In this document: positions 55,148 to 63,879 of the stretch, piece after piece
Layout of the letters: every line of letters begins with the position of its first letter
Position numbering within the stretch: the first letter of the stretch is position 1
NCBI RefSeq assembly: GCF_009372215.1
Contig: NZ_LWRV01000035.1
Location: 62,001-126,000 of the forward strand
DNA: 64,000 nt
Direction: 5' to 3'
Source of the DNA: Acinetobacter portensis
GTDB lineage: Bacteria; Pseudomonadota; Gammaproteobacteria; Pseudomonadales; Moraxellaceae
The notes under the pieces: model-generated
Told to the model about the DNA's origin: nothing
Database searches by the model: none
The model's input: only the letters and a program-made list of their open reading frames with translations
Program-made: the position numbers and the translations under genes

Positions 55148-55999
55148 ATGTCGGTCGATAAGCAACAATTTTCAGGTACAGATCAATATATTGCTACAGA
55201 CAGCTTAAAGCTTGCAGTAAAAGCTGCGCGTAGTTTACAAAAACCACTTTTGGTTAAGGGTGAGCCGGGGACAGGTAAAACGTTGCTTGCAGAGCAGGTT
55301 GCATCGAGCCTTGGTTTAAAGCTGATGACTTGGCACATTAAGTCTACAACCAAAGCACAGCAAGGTTTGTACGAGTACGATGCTGTTTCACGTTTACGTG
55401 ATAGTCAGTTGGGGGATGATCGAGTTTATGATATTAAAAACTACATCAAACCCGGCAAACTTTGGGAAGCTTTTACGAGTGAAGAGCGCTGTGTTTTATT
55501 GATTGATGAAATTGATAAAGCGGATATTGAGTTTCCAAACGATTTGTTGCACGAACTCGACAAAATGTCTTTTTATGTTTATGAAACAGGTGAAACGATT
55601 ACTGCGACTCAGCGTCCCATTGTGATTATTACCTCAAACAATGAAAAAGAATTGCCTGATGCATTCTTGCGCCGTTGTTTCTTTCATTATATTGAGTTTC
55701 CAAATGAGGAAACTATGCGTGAAATTATTGATGTACATTTCAAGAATATTTCAGCGACATTGGTGAATGAAGCCTTACAAATTTTCTTTCAATTACGTAA
55801 AGTTCCAGGTTTAAAGAAACCGCCGTCAACATCTGAATTGATAGATTGGTTAAGTTTATTGATGGCTGATGATATGCCTGAAGATATTTTGCGTAATGCA
55901 GATAAAACCAAGTCTATTCCGCCGTTGTATGGTGCGTTAATTAAGAATGAGCAAGATGTTCAATTGCTTGAACGTTTGGCTTTTATGGCAAGACGTTAA
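55148..55999 (+). CDS. MoxR-family AAA+ ATPase
   Basis: MoxR ATPases help mature or insert cofactors into protein complexes, usually with a VWA-domain partner. The 283-residue protein has Walker A GEPGTGKTLLAEQ, Walker B CVLLIDEIDKAD, sensor 1 PIVIITSNNEKELPDAF and an arginine finger in FLRRCFFHYIEFP. This subfamily (the CbbQ/NorQ/YehL-like side) is normally followed by a VWA/CoxE-like gene. Here a terminator follows directly and no such gene is present. Confidence 0.85.
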   Translation: MSVDKQQFSGTDQYIATDSLKLAVKAARSLQKPLLVKGEPGTGKTLLAEQVASSLGLKLMTWHIKSTTKAQQGLYEYDAVSRLRDSQLGDDRVYDIKNYIKPGKLWEAFTSEERCVLLIDEIDKADIEFPNDLLHELDKMSFYVYETGETITATQRPIVIITSNNEKELPDAFLRRCFFHYIEFPNEETMREIIDVHFKNISATLVNEALQIFFQLRKVPGLKKPPSTSELIDWLSLLMADDMPEDILRNADKTKSIPPLYGALIKNEQDVQLLERLAFMARR

Positions 56000-56016
56000 G
56001 CATTTTGGTTGTGAAG

Positions 56017-56043
56017 AAACCCACGTTTATAGTGGGTTTTTAT
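56017..56043 (+). terminator. Terminator after the MoxR gene
   Basis: AAACCCAC/GTGGGTTT (56017-56024 and 56032-56039) with a seven-base loop, followed by T bases. Confidence 0.85.
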
Positions 56044-56479
56044 ACTTAAAGCAATCATAAGTTGTGTGAGAATCATTTGGATATATAGCTAAATATTATC
56101 GATATTCCTTTTTTAATTGCTTAATTAAATTTTTATAGTATGTTTTTTCAAATTCTTTTTTCATAGTCTTAGTAAGTAGGTGAACAGAATTATGTTTTCT
56201 AATTCACTTTCATAAGCCTTTGTATACATATTAGATACGTGAAGTGCTAGTAACTTTTTTAAATTTTAGAAGGGTATTGCAGGTGCTTGGATTGTTGAGC
56301 AATGTACTCATAGTATTCATAAAGAAGTTGGCTTTAAAACATCTGTTAATGGTGTGAAAAGTTTGAAAGATGATGAATAAAATTAAGCTGCTCAAGCACT
56401 AGGTAAGAGTAGCTAAAAATTGAATTAATATATTGTTTTTGTTTAAAATATTTTGAAATTATAAAACTCATATGAGTTA
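56044..56479. other. AT-rich gap without an intact gene
   Basis: These 436 bases after the MoxR terminator hold no intact gene on either strand. The composition is more AT-rich than the flanks. The only protein-like signal is the fragment listed at 56270-56416. Confidence 0.6.
56270..56416 (+). pseudogene. Possible gene remnant with no start codon and internal stops
   Basis: One frame reads GIAGAWIVEQCTHSIHK and on to SLKDDE for 35 codons from 56273, then a stop (56378), one codon, another stop (56384), and then AAQALGKSS before a third stop. The peptide has ordinary protein composition but no ATG or ribosome binding site. It may be the tail of a decayed gene. I cannot name the parent family. 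Confidence 0.35.
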
Positions 56480-57100
56480 TCATTCTAGATTGTTTTTGAT
56501 CATCTCATCCATTTTTAAATTAAAAATTTCTAAGCAATTTTCCAATAACTTATTAGAAAGCTGATATCCGTTATTAGCCTTTATATCTTGTTTTAAGGCT
56601 TTTCTATAGCGACTGTAGTCGCCAATCAAGTTATTTGTAATATCAAAGTAATTCTTAATATACGGATTACTTTTAAATAGTTTTTCATGATCTAGTGCTA
56701 TATATGTAACAAGCATATGTATTTTATGTCTAATAACTTGAGATGATTCTTTTCTATAGTCACTAGGGGTAGTGCTCATTCTAGATTTTATCACCAAATC
56801 TGTTAAATCTTTATGAATAATAGATGCTTCAACACTTATTTTATCAAGCATTTCATTAGCTCGTTTAAATCTTTCTATATCTTTCCAATCATTAAATAAT
56901 AATGAAGCAATACAAGCAGTAACTAGAGTGGTTATGCCTCCAAAGTAACCACCAAAAGTTTCCCATGAGTCTTTTAAAGGTGTTTCAACTTTCAAAAAAT
57001 CAAACAATATAAAAATTAAAACAAAGAAGAATAGGCTTGCCACAGCTGTAATAGCTAATACTATAGCTATTGTTTTTTGAATATCTTTCATCTTCAGCAC
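56480..57100 (-). CDS. Two-helix membrane protein, possibly related to abortive-infection-type proteins
   Basis: The 206-residue product has two N-terminal membrane helices (about 9-35 and 50-67). Between them is WETFGGYFGGI, a pattern that resembles the start of putative phage abortive infection proteins (W-x2-FGxxFGG). The remaining 140 residues are cytoplasmic, helical and charged (KRANEMLDKISVEASIIHKD). No catalytic motif is visible. The coding sequence is AT-rich and lies in a gap of decayed and non-coding DNA, so it looks acquired. The defence link is a guess from topology and context. Other roles are equally possible. Confidence 0.6.
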   Translation of the reverse strand: MLKMKDIQKTIAIVLAITAVASLFFFVLIFILFDFLKVETPLKDSWETFGGYFGGITTLVTACIASLLFNDWKDIERFKRANEMLDKISVEASIIHKDLTDLVIKSRMSTTPSDYRKESSQVIRHKIHMLVTYIALDHEKLFKSNPYIKNYFDITNNLIGDYSRYRKALKQDIKANNGYQLSNKLLENCLEIFNLKMDEMIKNNLE

Positions 57101-57390
57101 TCATCCACAATATCACCCCAATCCTGAAGTATTCTACCAAAACTCAAGGGACACAGATCCATAATTTTAATGACATACTGGATTTACACGGATAATTACA
57201 GATTGTGGGGAATTTGCCATTTGTCTCAAAAATGTCACATATTAAAATAACACATTGTTTTTGTTTGAAAGATACTATGTTGACCTCGTAGAGGTCTTAA
57301 GACTACAAACATATATCGTATTTAAAAAATGAAAAATAAATTTACGCCAATATTTCGCCAATTATTTTTAAATTATTGTTTTTATGCAAT

Positions 57391-57413
57391 AAAAAGCCCC
57401 ATGGTTAGGGGCT
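57391..57413 (-). terminator. Terminator downstream of bioB
   Basis: AGCCCC/GGGGCT (57395-57400 and 57408-57413) with a seven-base loop; on the minus strand a T-run follows. It lies 86 bases after the bioB stop. Confidence 0.8.
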
Positions 57414-57417
57414 AGTC

Positions 57418-57442
57418 GTATTTAGAATCTAAGTCTAAATAC
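57418..57442. repeat. Nine-base inverted repeat next to the bioB terminator
   Basis: GTATTTAGA and TCTAAATAC are exact reverse complements separated by seven bases. It may be a second stem in the bioB 3' region. Confidence 0.5.
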
Positions 57443-57498
57443 TGTAAGAGGCTCATCTCATACTAAGTCTATTAAAACATAGAATGCTGAGAAAAGCA

Positions 57499-58488
57499 TT
57501 AAGCAGACATGGCATCTATGCTCAATTCTTTTACAGTTGGTTTTGCTTTTTCAGCATTTATTCCCAACTTTTCAAATAAAATTTTATCTTTACCTTTACC
57601 TGCGTTGGGTGTGGTTAAAAGTTTTTCACCTGAAAATAGCGAGTTTGCACCTGCCATAAATGCAAGTGCCTGATCTGAATCGGACATAGACTCACGACCT
57701 GCAGATAAGCGAATATAGCTTTTTGGCATAATAATACGCGCAACAGCAATACTACGAATCCATTCGGTCACATCTAACTTTTCAACATCCGCTAAAGGTG
57801 TACCTTCAATTGGTACTAACATATTGATAGGAACAGATTCTGGGTGAATAGGTAGGGTCGCAAGTTCATGTAACAAACCTACGCGGTCATTTTGATGCTC
57901 ACCTAAGCCTAAAATACCGCCACTACATACTTTCATACCTGAATTACGTACAAAATCAATGGTGGTTAAGCGATCATCAAAAGTACGTGTACTAATAATA
58001 TTTGAATAATATTCACGAGATGTATCTAAGTTATGATTGTAATAATCTAAGCCTGCATCTTTTAAACGTTCCGCCTGAGATTGATTGAGCATCCCAAGTG
58101 TCATACATGTTTCAAGTCCTAAGGCTTTAACTTCTTTCACCATTTCTAAAACATAAGGCATATCACGTTCATGCGGGTTACGCCATGCAGCACCCATGCA
58201 AAAGCGAGTAGAGCCTGCATCTAAGGCTTGTTTTGCTTCTTCAATTACTTTGCTAACAGCAATGCGTTTTTCTGCTTCTAATTTTGAATCATAACGTGCA
58301 GATTGTGAGCAATACTTACAATCTTCTGGGCATTTACCTGTTTTTATGGAAAGTAATGTGCTGACCTGAACTGTATTTGCAGGAAAATTCTGGCGATGTA
58401 TTTGTTGTGCTTGAAAAACCAAATCTAAAAAAGGTTGGTTGTATAATTCCTGAATTTCGTCGCGCGTCCAATCATTACGAATCGTCAT
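57499..58488 (-). CDS. bioB: Biotin synthase
   Basis: BioB inserts sulfur into dethiobiotin using a radical-SAM [4Fe-4S] cluster and a sacrificial [2Fe-2S] cluster. From the ATG at 58488 the product is 329 residues. The SAM-cluster ligands are C53, C57 and C60 (CPEDCKYC), the same numbers as in E. coli. Further cysteines lie in FCMGAAW and METCMTLG. The frame is open 29 codons upstream, but those residues do not fit the family. No other bio gene is next to it. Confidence 0.95.
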   Translation of the reverse strand: MTIRNDWTRDEIQELYNQPFLDLVFQAQQIHRQNFPANTVQVSTLLSIKTGKCPEDCKYCSQSARYDSKLEAEKRIAVSKVIEEAKQALDAGSTRFCMGAAWRNPHERDMPYVLEMVKEVKALGLETCMTLGMLNQSQAERLKDAGLDYYNHNLDTSREYYSNIISTRTFDDRLTTIDFVRNSGMKVCSGGILGLGEHQNDRVGLLHELATLPIHPESVPINMLVPIEGTPLADVEKLDVTEWIRSIAVARIIMPKSYIRLSAGRESMSDSDQALAFMAGANSLFSGEKLLTTPNAGKGKDKILFEKLGINAEKAKPTVKELSIDAMSA

Positions 58489-58793
58489 AAAAATGTCCAT
58501 GATTATTTTATCTTCATTTATCATACAGAAATAATAGTGAATCCAAAGGCATAAGATTTCAAAATTTCGCATCATTTTTGAAAATTAAATTTACTCTTTT
58601 AATAAATTTATGAATGTATATTTATCTGCAAAATTCAGCCTTATCCTATAAATATGCTCGCAAAGTTTTATTTTGTGTTTTTGTATATTGTTATGAATAT
58701 GCAACTAAGATGAATCTATATTGCAAATTTTGCACTGAATAGGAATTTAAGATTTTACTGCGAAAATTGTTAGTACAAGTTAATAATTAAATT
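58489..58793. other. AT-rich intergenic region upstream of bioB
   Basis: These 305 bases contain no gene. They must hold the bioB promoter. I see no clear BirA operator (TTGTAAACC-type dyad) and no strong terminator for queG. Confidence 0.5.
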
Positions 58794-59891
58794 TCAAAAT
58801 TGTTGTTTTAAGCGTTGTTCTTGAATTGCCCAATCAATATGGACTTGCACAATATCATCATGCAGTAATTTATTTTTTTCTAAATTGTCGATAATTGCCG
58901 AACTAAATGGCGCATTACCTAGTCCTATAGCAATATTCCGCATGAAACTTTGGTAGCCTGTTCTACGCAGTGGACTACCTTCGGTATTGGCTAAAAAGGT
59001 TGCTTCATCCCATTGCCATAAATCCAATAATGATGCTTGGTCTAAACCATGTCTTGGATGGAAATCTTCAATAGGAGTTGTTTTTGCAAAACTGTTCCAA
59101 GGGCAAATAAGCTGACAATCATCACAACCAAATACTCGATTACCAATACCACGGCGTAAACTTTCAGGAATGATGCCTTGATATTCAATGGTTAAATATG
59201 CAATGCATTTTCGAGCATCGAGCATGTAGGGTTCAACAATGGCCTGAGTTGGGCAAATATCAATACATGCTGTACATGAGCCACAATGTTTGGTAGTTGG
59301 TGAATCAAAAGGCAATTCTAAAGATGTAAATAATTCACCTAAAACAAAAAAAGACCCTGATTTTTTATGGATAAGTAAGGTATGTTTTCCTGTCCAACCC
59401 ATGCCTGCATTTTCTGCTAAAGATTTTTCAAATACAGGTGCCGAGTCTGCAAAAGGACGAGATTCAAAATCGCCCACTTTTTCACGAATACGTGAAGCTA
59501 AGGTCTTTAAGCGTCCGCGCATGGTTTTGTGATAATCACGTCCACGTGCATAACGGGCAATAATGGCAGAATTGGGTTCATCTGGCACCAAACGCGCTTT
59601 GGGTGTTTCAACTAAATAATTCATGCGTACACAAATAATGCTTTTTGTATTGGGTACTAAAAGTGTTGGATTGGCGCGTTTTTCTAAATTCTCTGCCAAA
59701 AAATTCATATCTGCATGATAACCACGATCTAAATATTCTTGTAAGCGTGGCAATTCCTCTTGAGCATCTGGGCGCGCAATGACACAATCAGCAAAGCCTA
59801 ATTCTAAAGCTTGAGCTTTAATCCACGCCTTGAGCGCTTCAGGATTCTGTTGATTCACAGAAATTTTTTGACAGGCTGTGGATGATGTCAT
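58794..59891 (-). CDS. queG: Epoxyqueuosine reductase QueG
   Basis: QueG carries out the last step of queuosine synthesis on tRNA, using cobalamin and two [4Fe-4S] clusters. The 365-residue protein has the ferredoxin-like motif CGSCTACIDICP and the second set GCDDCQLICPWN, plus the N-terminal DUF1730 region (RMNYLVETPK, SAIIARYARGRDYHK). It is divergent from nnr, its usual neighbour, with 22 bases between start codons. Confidence 0.95.
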   Translation of the reverse strand: MTSSTACQKISVNQQNPEALKAWIKAQALELGFADCVIARPDAQEELPRLQEYLDRGYHADMNFLAENLEKRANPTLLVPNTKSIICVRMNYLVETPKARLVPDEPNSAIIARYARGRDYHKTMRGRLKTLASRIREKVGDFESRPFADSAPVFEKSLAENAGMGWTGKHTLLIHKKSGSFFVLGELFTSLELPFDSPTTKHCGSCTACIDICPTQAIVEPYMLDARKCIAYLTIEYQGIIPESLRRGIGNRVFGCDDCQLICPWNSFAKTTPIEDFHPRHGLDQASLLDLWQWDEATFLANTEGSPLRRTGYQSFMRNIAIGLGNAPFSSAIIDNLEKNKLLHDDIVQVHIDWAIQEQRLKQQF

Positions 59892-59913
59892 AATGAAATA
59901 AAAAGGAAGAACA

Positions 59914-61380
59914 ATGCATCAGCAAGTTTATCATAGCTACGATATTCAAGCATGGGAACAGCGTTGGTTTGCGCAACAAAATAGTTCATATGGCTTGATG
60001 CAACAGGTCGCTTGGTCAATTACACAGCGTCTTATTCCTTTATTAAAACAACGTGACATATCGACTATTGCTGTATGTTGCGGGCAAGGGAACAACGCTG
60101 GAGATGGTTATCTTGTTGCGAAGTATCTAAAGCAAAATGGTTTTCAGGTAGATCTATATGCTGCAGAATTAGGCGAATCTTCCGATTTACAGCGTGCTTA
60201 TCTTGAGGCAAAAGAAGTCGATCTTCCAATATTTACAGGATTTGATTTTCAAAAAAACTATGGATGTATTGTTGATGCTTTATTTGGTATCGGCTTAAAC
60301 CGCCAGTTAGATGAAAAGTGGCAAGATGCTATTGCGAAGATGAATCAGCATTCAGCTTTAAAAGTTGCAATTGATATTCCTAGTGGTTTGCAAGCCAATA
60401 CAGGACAGCCTTTACCATGTGCATTTAAAGCAGATTTTACATTTACAGTTTTAGGCTTAAAAGCAGGTTTATTTACAGGAAAAGCCAAAGAATATTCAGG
60501 TGAAATATCAGCAATATCTTTAATTCCATTAGATTCCGAAATTCACCCAATCGCACAACTTACACCATCAAAGATTTATTTGCCTAAACGACAGGCTTTT
60601 GGTCATAAAGGCAGTTATGGGCATGTGCTTGTTGTGGGTGGACATGAAGAAATGGGGGGGGCTGTGATTATGGCGGCTGAATCTGCTTTTGCAGCAGGTG
60701 CGGGAAAAGTGACGGTGATATGTCATGAACGGCATCATGTTGCAATACTTGCACGTGCGCCCAATATTATGTTGAAAGATATAAATAGCCTAAGCAAAGA
60801 AGATGTTCGGACTTTATTATCACAAATAGATGCAGTCTGTTTTGGTATGGGCTTAGGTCGAGATGAATGGGCTAAACAGCAATATAAAATGTGGTTTGAT
60901 TTACTGATCAATTCAGATTTAGACATTGTATTAGATGCGGATGCTTTATGGTTCTTGGCTGAAAATCCACGAAAATTAAATCAAAAGATCTATTTAACGC
61001 CACATCCGGGTGAGGCTGCAAAACTTTTAAATTCTAGTGTTTTAGATATTGAGTCAGATCGAATCAAGGCAATTCATGAACTTAAAAATAAATATGATGG
61101 TCAATGGTTATTAAAAGGTTCGGGAAGTTTAATTTTAGAAAATGAGAAACTTTGGATGTGTACCGCAGGAAATGCAGGTATGGGAACGGGTGGTATGGGG
61201 GATGTTTTATCTGGGATGATTGCAAGCTTAAAAGCACAATTAAATGAGCAAATTGCTTTACATGAAATTGTGACTTTACATGCACTTGCAGGGGATGAAC
61301 TGGCAAAAGAAGGGATGCGTGGTTTACAAGCTTTCGATATGCCAAAGGTTGTTTACAAAATGATTAACGCGCAAATGTAA
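59914..61380 (+). CDS. nnr: Bifunctional NAD(P)H-hydrate epimerase / ADP-dependent dehydratase
   Basis: This enzyme repairs hydrated NADH and NADPH. The 488-residue protein has a YjeF_N epimerase domain (about 1-205, with CCGQGNNAGDGYLVA and VDALFGIGLNRQ) and a C-terminal ribokinase-like dehydratase (about 220-485, with TPHPGEAAKLL, LKGSGS and GTGGMGDVLSGMIA). GGAAG lies upstream of the ATG. The gene is divergent from queG; tsaE, which often follows, is absent. Confidence 0.95.
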   Translation: MHQQVYHSYDIQAWEQRWFAQQNSSYGLMQQVAWSITQRLIPLLKQRDISTIAVCCGQGNNAGDGYLVAKYLKQNGFQVDLYAAELGESSDLQRAYLEAKEVDLPIFTGFDFQKNYGCIVDALFGIGLNRQLDEKWQDAIAKMNQHSALKVAIDIPSGLQANTGQPLPCAFKADFTFTVLGLKAGLFTGKAKEYSGEISAISLIPLDSEIHPIAQLTPSKIYLPKRQAFGHKGSYGHVLVVGGHEEMGGAVIMAAESAFAAGAGKVTVICHERHHVAILARAPNIMLKDINSLSKEDVRTLLSQIDAVCFGMGLGRDEWAKQQYKMWFDLLINSDLDIVLDADALWFLAENPRKLNQKIYLTPHPGEAAKLLNSSVLDIESDRIKAIHELKNKYDGQWLLKGSGSLILENEKLWMCTAGNAGMGTGGMGDVLSGMIASLKAQLNEQIALHEIVTLHALAGDELAKEGMRGLQAFDMPKVVYKMINAQM

Positions 61381-61437
61381 TTACTTAATCATTACATTGA
61401 AATGCAAAGTGTATTAAATTTTAAATAAGGGGATATC

Positions 61438-61770
61438 ATGGATAAATATACAATTGTTTTAGTGGTTGTTCTGTTGTGCATTGCACTGATTATGTATACA
61501 CAAATGGATGGAGTTTCATCTAGAAATAAGTCATTTAAGCAAATTGTTCAAAGTGCTTTTCCAAAGTTTTCAGTAATTGAAAGAAATAGAACTATTATGA
61601 TTTGTGAGATTAATCATCGAAATGAACCCGATGAATTGGTCTTTATTCGTATTGATCCGAATCAGAAAAAGAATATTCGTTTTAGCGGGAGAATGCTGAT
61701 AGCGACTTATCCTAAGCAACCGTCAGTAAGTGAAATGAAGAGAGATTTTACACAACATTTAAAGTTTTAG
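61438..61770 (+). CDS. Hypothetical membrane-anchored protein
   Basis: The 110-residue product has one N-terminal membrane helix (about 5-22) and a small mixed alpha/beta domain of unknown family outside or inside the membrane. GGGGATATC upstream gives a good ribosome binding site. It ends 13 bases from the convergent exported protein gene, with a TTGAGT/ACTCAA hairpin (61774-61790) overlapping the latter's 3' end. Confidence 0.65.
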   Translation: MDKYTIVLVVVLLCIALIMYTQMDGVSSRNKSFKQIVQSAFPKFSVIERNRTIMICEINHRNEPDELVFIRIDPNQKKNIRFSGRMLIATYPKQPSVSEMKRDFTQHLKF

Positions 61771-61782
61771 AGTTTGAGTCAT

Positions 61783-62334
61783 TCACTCAATACCTAGTTT
61801 TAATTTTTCGGAATTAACTTTAGATTTAAATACTTCTAATACTTCGCCTTGTTGGCTCATTTGCCCTTGGCTTTTGATTAAAGTTTCAGTCTCTCCATTG
61901 GTGGTACGTATTTTTATGATGGCTTCTTGAGCACTTAAAATTCTGTCGATAATGTCATAATTTGCGTAGTGATTTTGCATGCTGAGTTTATTGCTTCCAT
62001 CTAAATTTTCACTCCGTGTTGTACTATTTTCGGTATTTAAGATAATTTCCTGACCATCAATAAGTATAGATGCAGAGCGAATGTTGACATGCAATTGCGC
62101 AATATGGCTTCTCAGTTGGAGTTTCTTAGGTTCGCTAGAATTCCATTTTGGTGTGACGACAGCACACATTTTTTGTGAACACGCATCTTTTTTAGGTTCT
62201 ATAAATACAATGGTATTTACCCCATATTTTACAATTTTAGGTATTTCATAATTTTGGAGATATATTTCTGCATAAGTATGATTTGAATTGAACAATGATA
62301 AGGAAAATGAGGCTAATAAAAAGTGAAATTTCAT
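61783..62334 (-). CDS. Hypothetical exported protein
   Basis: The 183-residue product has a signal peptide (about 22 residues ending TYA). The mature domain is probably all-beta, with one Cys pair (CSQKMC) that may form a disulfide in the periplasm. I recognise no family. There is no ribosome binding site of note. It may share the ruvC transcript, although 149 bases and a hairpin lie between. Confidence 0.62.
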   Translation of the reverse strand: MKFHFLLASFSLSLFNSNHTYAEIYLQNYEIPKIVKYGVNTIVFIEPKKDACSQKMCAVVTPKWNSSEPKKLQLRSHIAQLHVNIRSASILIDGQEIILNTENSTTRSENLDGSNKLSMQNHYANYDIIDRILSAQEAIIKIRTTNGETETLIKSQGQMSQQGEVLEVFKSKVNSEKLKLGIE

Positions 62335-62435
62335 TTTATCTATCCTTTGATGTTTAGTATTATTTTTATCTTTAAGTAGCTATGCTATCAGGTTTTAAGA
62401 TGTGCGCATTATTACTTTATCATTCAATTAATTTA

Positions 62436-62458
62436 AGCCTCTATTTAAAATAAAGGCT
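62436..62458 (-). terminator. Hairpin after ruvC
   Basis: An 11-base stem with one mismatch or wobble (62436-62446 with 62448-62458) lies 26 bases after the ruvC stop. The T-run that follows on the minus strand is weak, so termination may be partial. Confidence 0.55.
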
Positions 62459-62483
62459 CATGCAGAGCTAAATTTAGGTTCTA

Positions 62484-63032
62484 TTATCTACGACGACTAG
62501 TACCTCTGCTTCGACCACGTGCCATACCAACGCCAAGTGCATTTAAAACAGCAAGTTTACTCATACTACCTGAGGCATGTGCATGGCAAATGGCAGCGGC
62601 TAAAGCATCGGCAGCATCTTGTTGTGGCTTAACAGTTAAATTTAATAACTTCATGACCATCATTTGCACTTGTTCTTTGTCTGCAGCACCATAGCCAACC
62701 ACTGATTGCTTAATTTGACGTGCAGTATATTCTGCTACATTTAAATCTAAATTGGTTAGTGCTGCAATTGCGGCACCACGTGCCTGACCAAGTTTTAAAG
62801 CTGAATCTGGGTTTTGCGCCATAAAAACTTGTTCAACAGCTGCTTCTGTTGGGCCGTGAAATTTTACAATGCGATCAATGCCTGCAAAAATTCTTTTTAG
62901 GCGTTCGGGCATTTCAGTTGTTTCTGTTCGAATAGTTCCAGCATCGACAAAACGGAGTTTTGAGCCTTCATGTTCAATAATGCCATAACCTGTAAGACGA
63001 GAACCTGGATCAATTCCGATAATTAATGCCAT
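62484..63032 (-). CDS. ruvC: Holliday junction resolvase RuvC
   Basis: RuvC cuts Holliday junctions after branch migration by RuvAB. The 182-residue protein has the four acidic active-site residues D8, E67, D139 and D142 ([24 protein letters not shown]). The C-terminus is basic ([11 protein letters not shown]). ruvA and ruvB are not in the window. Confidence 0.96.
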   Translation of the reverse strand: MALIIGIDPGSRLTGYGIIEHEGSKLRFVDAGTIRTETTEMPERLKRIFAGIDRIVKFHGPTEAAVEQVFMAQNPDSALKLGQARGAAIAALTNLDLNVAEYTARQIKQSVVGYGAADKEQVQMMVMKLLNLTVKPQQDAADALAAAICHAHASGSMSKLAVLNALGVGMARGRSRGTSRRR

Positions 63033-63154
63033 GCCAACCCTTTAAAAATTGTAGAATGCCCATATTGTTACATAAGCGTATCAAAAAAGCTTGATAGTGA
63101 TTAAGCAGTTGATCAGCAGACCTTATTTATTTTATTGAGATCAGACTAATTTTC

Positions 63155-63727
63155 ATGAAATTATTTCTTATTGTATTAGCAAGCTTAATTCTAGAAGTTT
63201 TTGTATGGATTGGCGTGGGCGACCTCGTGGGTAGCATGTGGTATGTATTCTTCTGGTATGTTGCTGCCTTCTTCATTGGCTTGAATATGATTCGTAAATA
63301 TTCAGCAGGTGTTATGCCACAAATGCAGCAAATGCAAATGGGACAGATGGGTGCGGATCCAGCATTAACTGGAAATTTACCTAAAATTATTGCAGGCTTC
63401 TTACTTTTAATTCCAGGTCTAATTAGCGATGTTATTGCGTTACTTATCTTAATTCCAGGCGTTCAGAATGTCTTTAAGAAGGTGATGATGAATGCACTGA
63501 TGAAACGTCAACAAGCCATGATGAATAAAATGATGGGCGGAATGATGGGTGATATGGGCGGCATGGGTGGGGCGCAAGGTCAAAATCCATTTGCAGATAT
63601 GATGCGTCAAATGCAAGATATGCAAAATCATCAAGGTGGACATGATTCAACCATTATTGATGGTGAAGCACGTGAAATTACACCTGATGCGAAAAAAATT
63701 GAAATGAAAGATGTAAATCCTAAATAA
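63155..63727 (+). CDS. fxsA: FxsA family membrane protein with a Met-rich tail
   Basis: FxsA in E. coli relieves exclusion of phage T7 in cells carrying the F plasmid; its normal role is unknown. The 190-residue protein has three to four membrane segments (about 4-20, 24-43 and 75-105), with the family pattern LPKIIAGFLLLIPGLISD. A Met/Gln-rich loop (MPQMQQMQMGQMG) and a Met/Gly-rich C-terminal part (KMMGGMMGDMGGMGG) stand out, then a hydrophilic end. It is monocistronic and ends in a terminator. Confidence 0.87.
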   Translation: MKLFLIVLASLILEVFVWIGVGDLVGSMWYVFFWYVAAFFIGLNMIRKYSAGVMPQMQQMQMGQMGADPALTGNLPKIIAGFLLLIPGLISDVIALLILIPGVQNVFKKVMMNALMKRQQAMMNKMMGGMMGDMGGMGGAQGQNPFADMMRQMQDMQNHQGGHDSTIIDGEAREITPDAKKIEMKDVNPK

Positions 63728-63752
63728 ATAATTTAGATTTCAAAAATATTGA

Positions 63753-63779
63753 GCCGAGTATTTATACTCGGCTTTTTTA
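63753..63779 (+). terminator. Rho-independent terminator after fxsA
   Basis: GCCGAGTA/TACTCGGC (63753-63760 and 63765-63772) with a four-base loop and six T bases. Confidence 0.92.
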
Positions 63780-63879
63780 TATAAAAGTTTAACTTTCCAC
63801 CAAAGCCTTACAGATATTGCTTTTTTATGGCTGTATAATATTTAAAAGTTAAATTTATTCATTGCTAGAATTAGAAAAT

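Larger units (their letters stand above)
57101..57498. other. Non-coding region between the two-helix protein and bioB
   Basis: These 398 bases hold the bioB terminator, a nine-base inverted repeat at 57418-57442, a short GACCT/AGGTC hairpin at 57282-57296 and a CGCCAAT direct repeat near 57345-57362. I see no gene; a 28-codon frame at 57329 runs through the terminator and is not convincing. Confidence 0.6.

Noticed and set aside
57329..57415. 28-codon plus-strand frame beginning MKNKFTPIFRQ
   Set aside because: It runs through the bioB terminator and has no ribosome binding site.
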